Shown: positions 63,945 through 64,000 of the stretch, one piece after another
How the letters are laid out: each line of letters starts with the position of its first letter
Position numbering within the stretch: the stretch's first letter is position 1
NCBI RefSeq assembly: GCF_003259845.1
Contig: NZ_QLMJ01000007.1
Location: 124,001 to 188,000, forward strand
Source of the DNA: Actinoplanes lutulentus
GTDB taxonomy: Bacteria > Actinomycetota > Actinomycetes > Mycobacteriales > Micromonosporaceae
Direction: 5' to 3'
DNA length: 64,000 nt
The notes under the pieces: model-generated
Told to the model about the DNA's origin: nothing
What the model saw: the letters and a program-made list of their open reading frames with translations, nothing else
The model's database searches: none
Translations under genes and position numbers: made by a program

Positions 63945-64000
63945 TTAGGAGCGGGTGAACTTGGTGACCGAGGAGTCGGACGCGACCGCCTGAGCAGCGG
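63945..64000 (-). CDS. Sugar-binding lipoprotein of the ABC importer, C-terminal end only
   Basis: The minus-strand frame entering at 64000 reads AAQAVASDSSVTKFTRS and stops at TAA 63947-63945, 19 bp before the MalF-type permease. Position and ending fit the extracellular solute-binding protein that normally opens such an operon; only about 17 codons are visible, so the sequence itself cannot prove it. Confidence 0.55.
   Translation of the reverse strand, partial: AAQAVASDSSVTKFTRS

Overview
The window is GC-rich, densely coded actinobacterial chromosome with many GTG/TTG starts and 1- or 4-nt start/stop overlaps. SigE-type ECF factors, a LAxTG surface protein, an orphan CheW and a trp leader/TrpEG gene all fit an Actinomycete. 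My best guess is the Micromonosporaceae (Actinoplanes-like), but this is inference: no rRNA or other taxonomic marker is present. I saw no phage, IS element, CRISPR array, tRNA or rRNA.

Layout. 1-5052: edge-truncated ion transporter, CNNM/CorC protein, 3-ketosteroid dehydrogenase with a divergent TetR gene and two matching operators, and a second TetR. 5406-13861: exopolysaccharide-type operon made of a secreted PQQ-type sugar dehydrogenase with PKD and four PA14 domains, a GT2-GtrA fusion, a processive GT2 and a GT-C-like membrane protein. 14591-17946: Ser/Thr kinase and hybrid histidine kinase. 18040-23947: six-gene operon in which every junction overlaps by exactly 4 nt. It encodes an OleA-like thiolase, a GT2, an OleC-like AMP ligase, a second GT2, a P450 and an OleD-like reductase. 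It looks like a beta-lactone/olefin-type pathway without OleB and is the best candidate for an undescribed system.

24061-36957: CheW, M20 hydrolase, GtrA protein with a paired operator, TetR, LAxTG protein, CtaD, DNA polymerase IV, a one-polypeptide ECF sigma/zinc anti-sigma/membrane/beta-helix lyase fusion, NYN-OST RNase-like protein and TetR. 37071-45555: GH3 beta-glucosidase, a 1.2-kb gene-free repeat-rich stretch, a response regulator whose 3' end is amplified in tandem, a complete trp attenuator (leader peptide with WW) before fused TrpEG, a repeat cluster and a split DUF559-type gene.

45610-64000: ECF sigma factor with its membrane partner, GH63-like glucosidase, diguanylate cyclase, NUDIX hydrolase, NarL-type two-component pair whose kinase has a repeat-expanded ATP lid, DUF1707 protein, YdjM-like membrane hydrolase with its ribosome site in a hairpin, MetH behind a probable SAH riboswitch, PolA-like polymerase, and the start of a sugar ABC operon cut by the window edge.

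Common themes are sugar and polysaccharide handling, membrane-linked signalling, and short tandem or inverted repeats collecting at gene 3' ends. All calls rest on reading the sequence and remembered family motifs; no searches were run.
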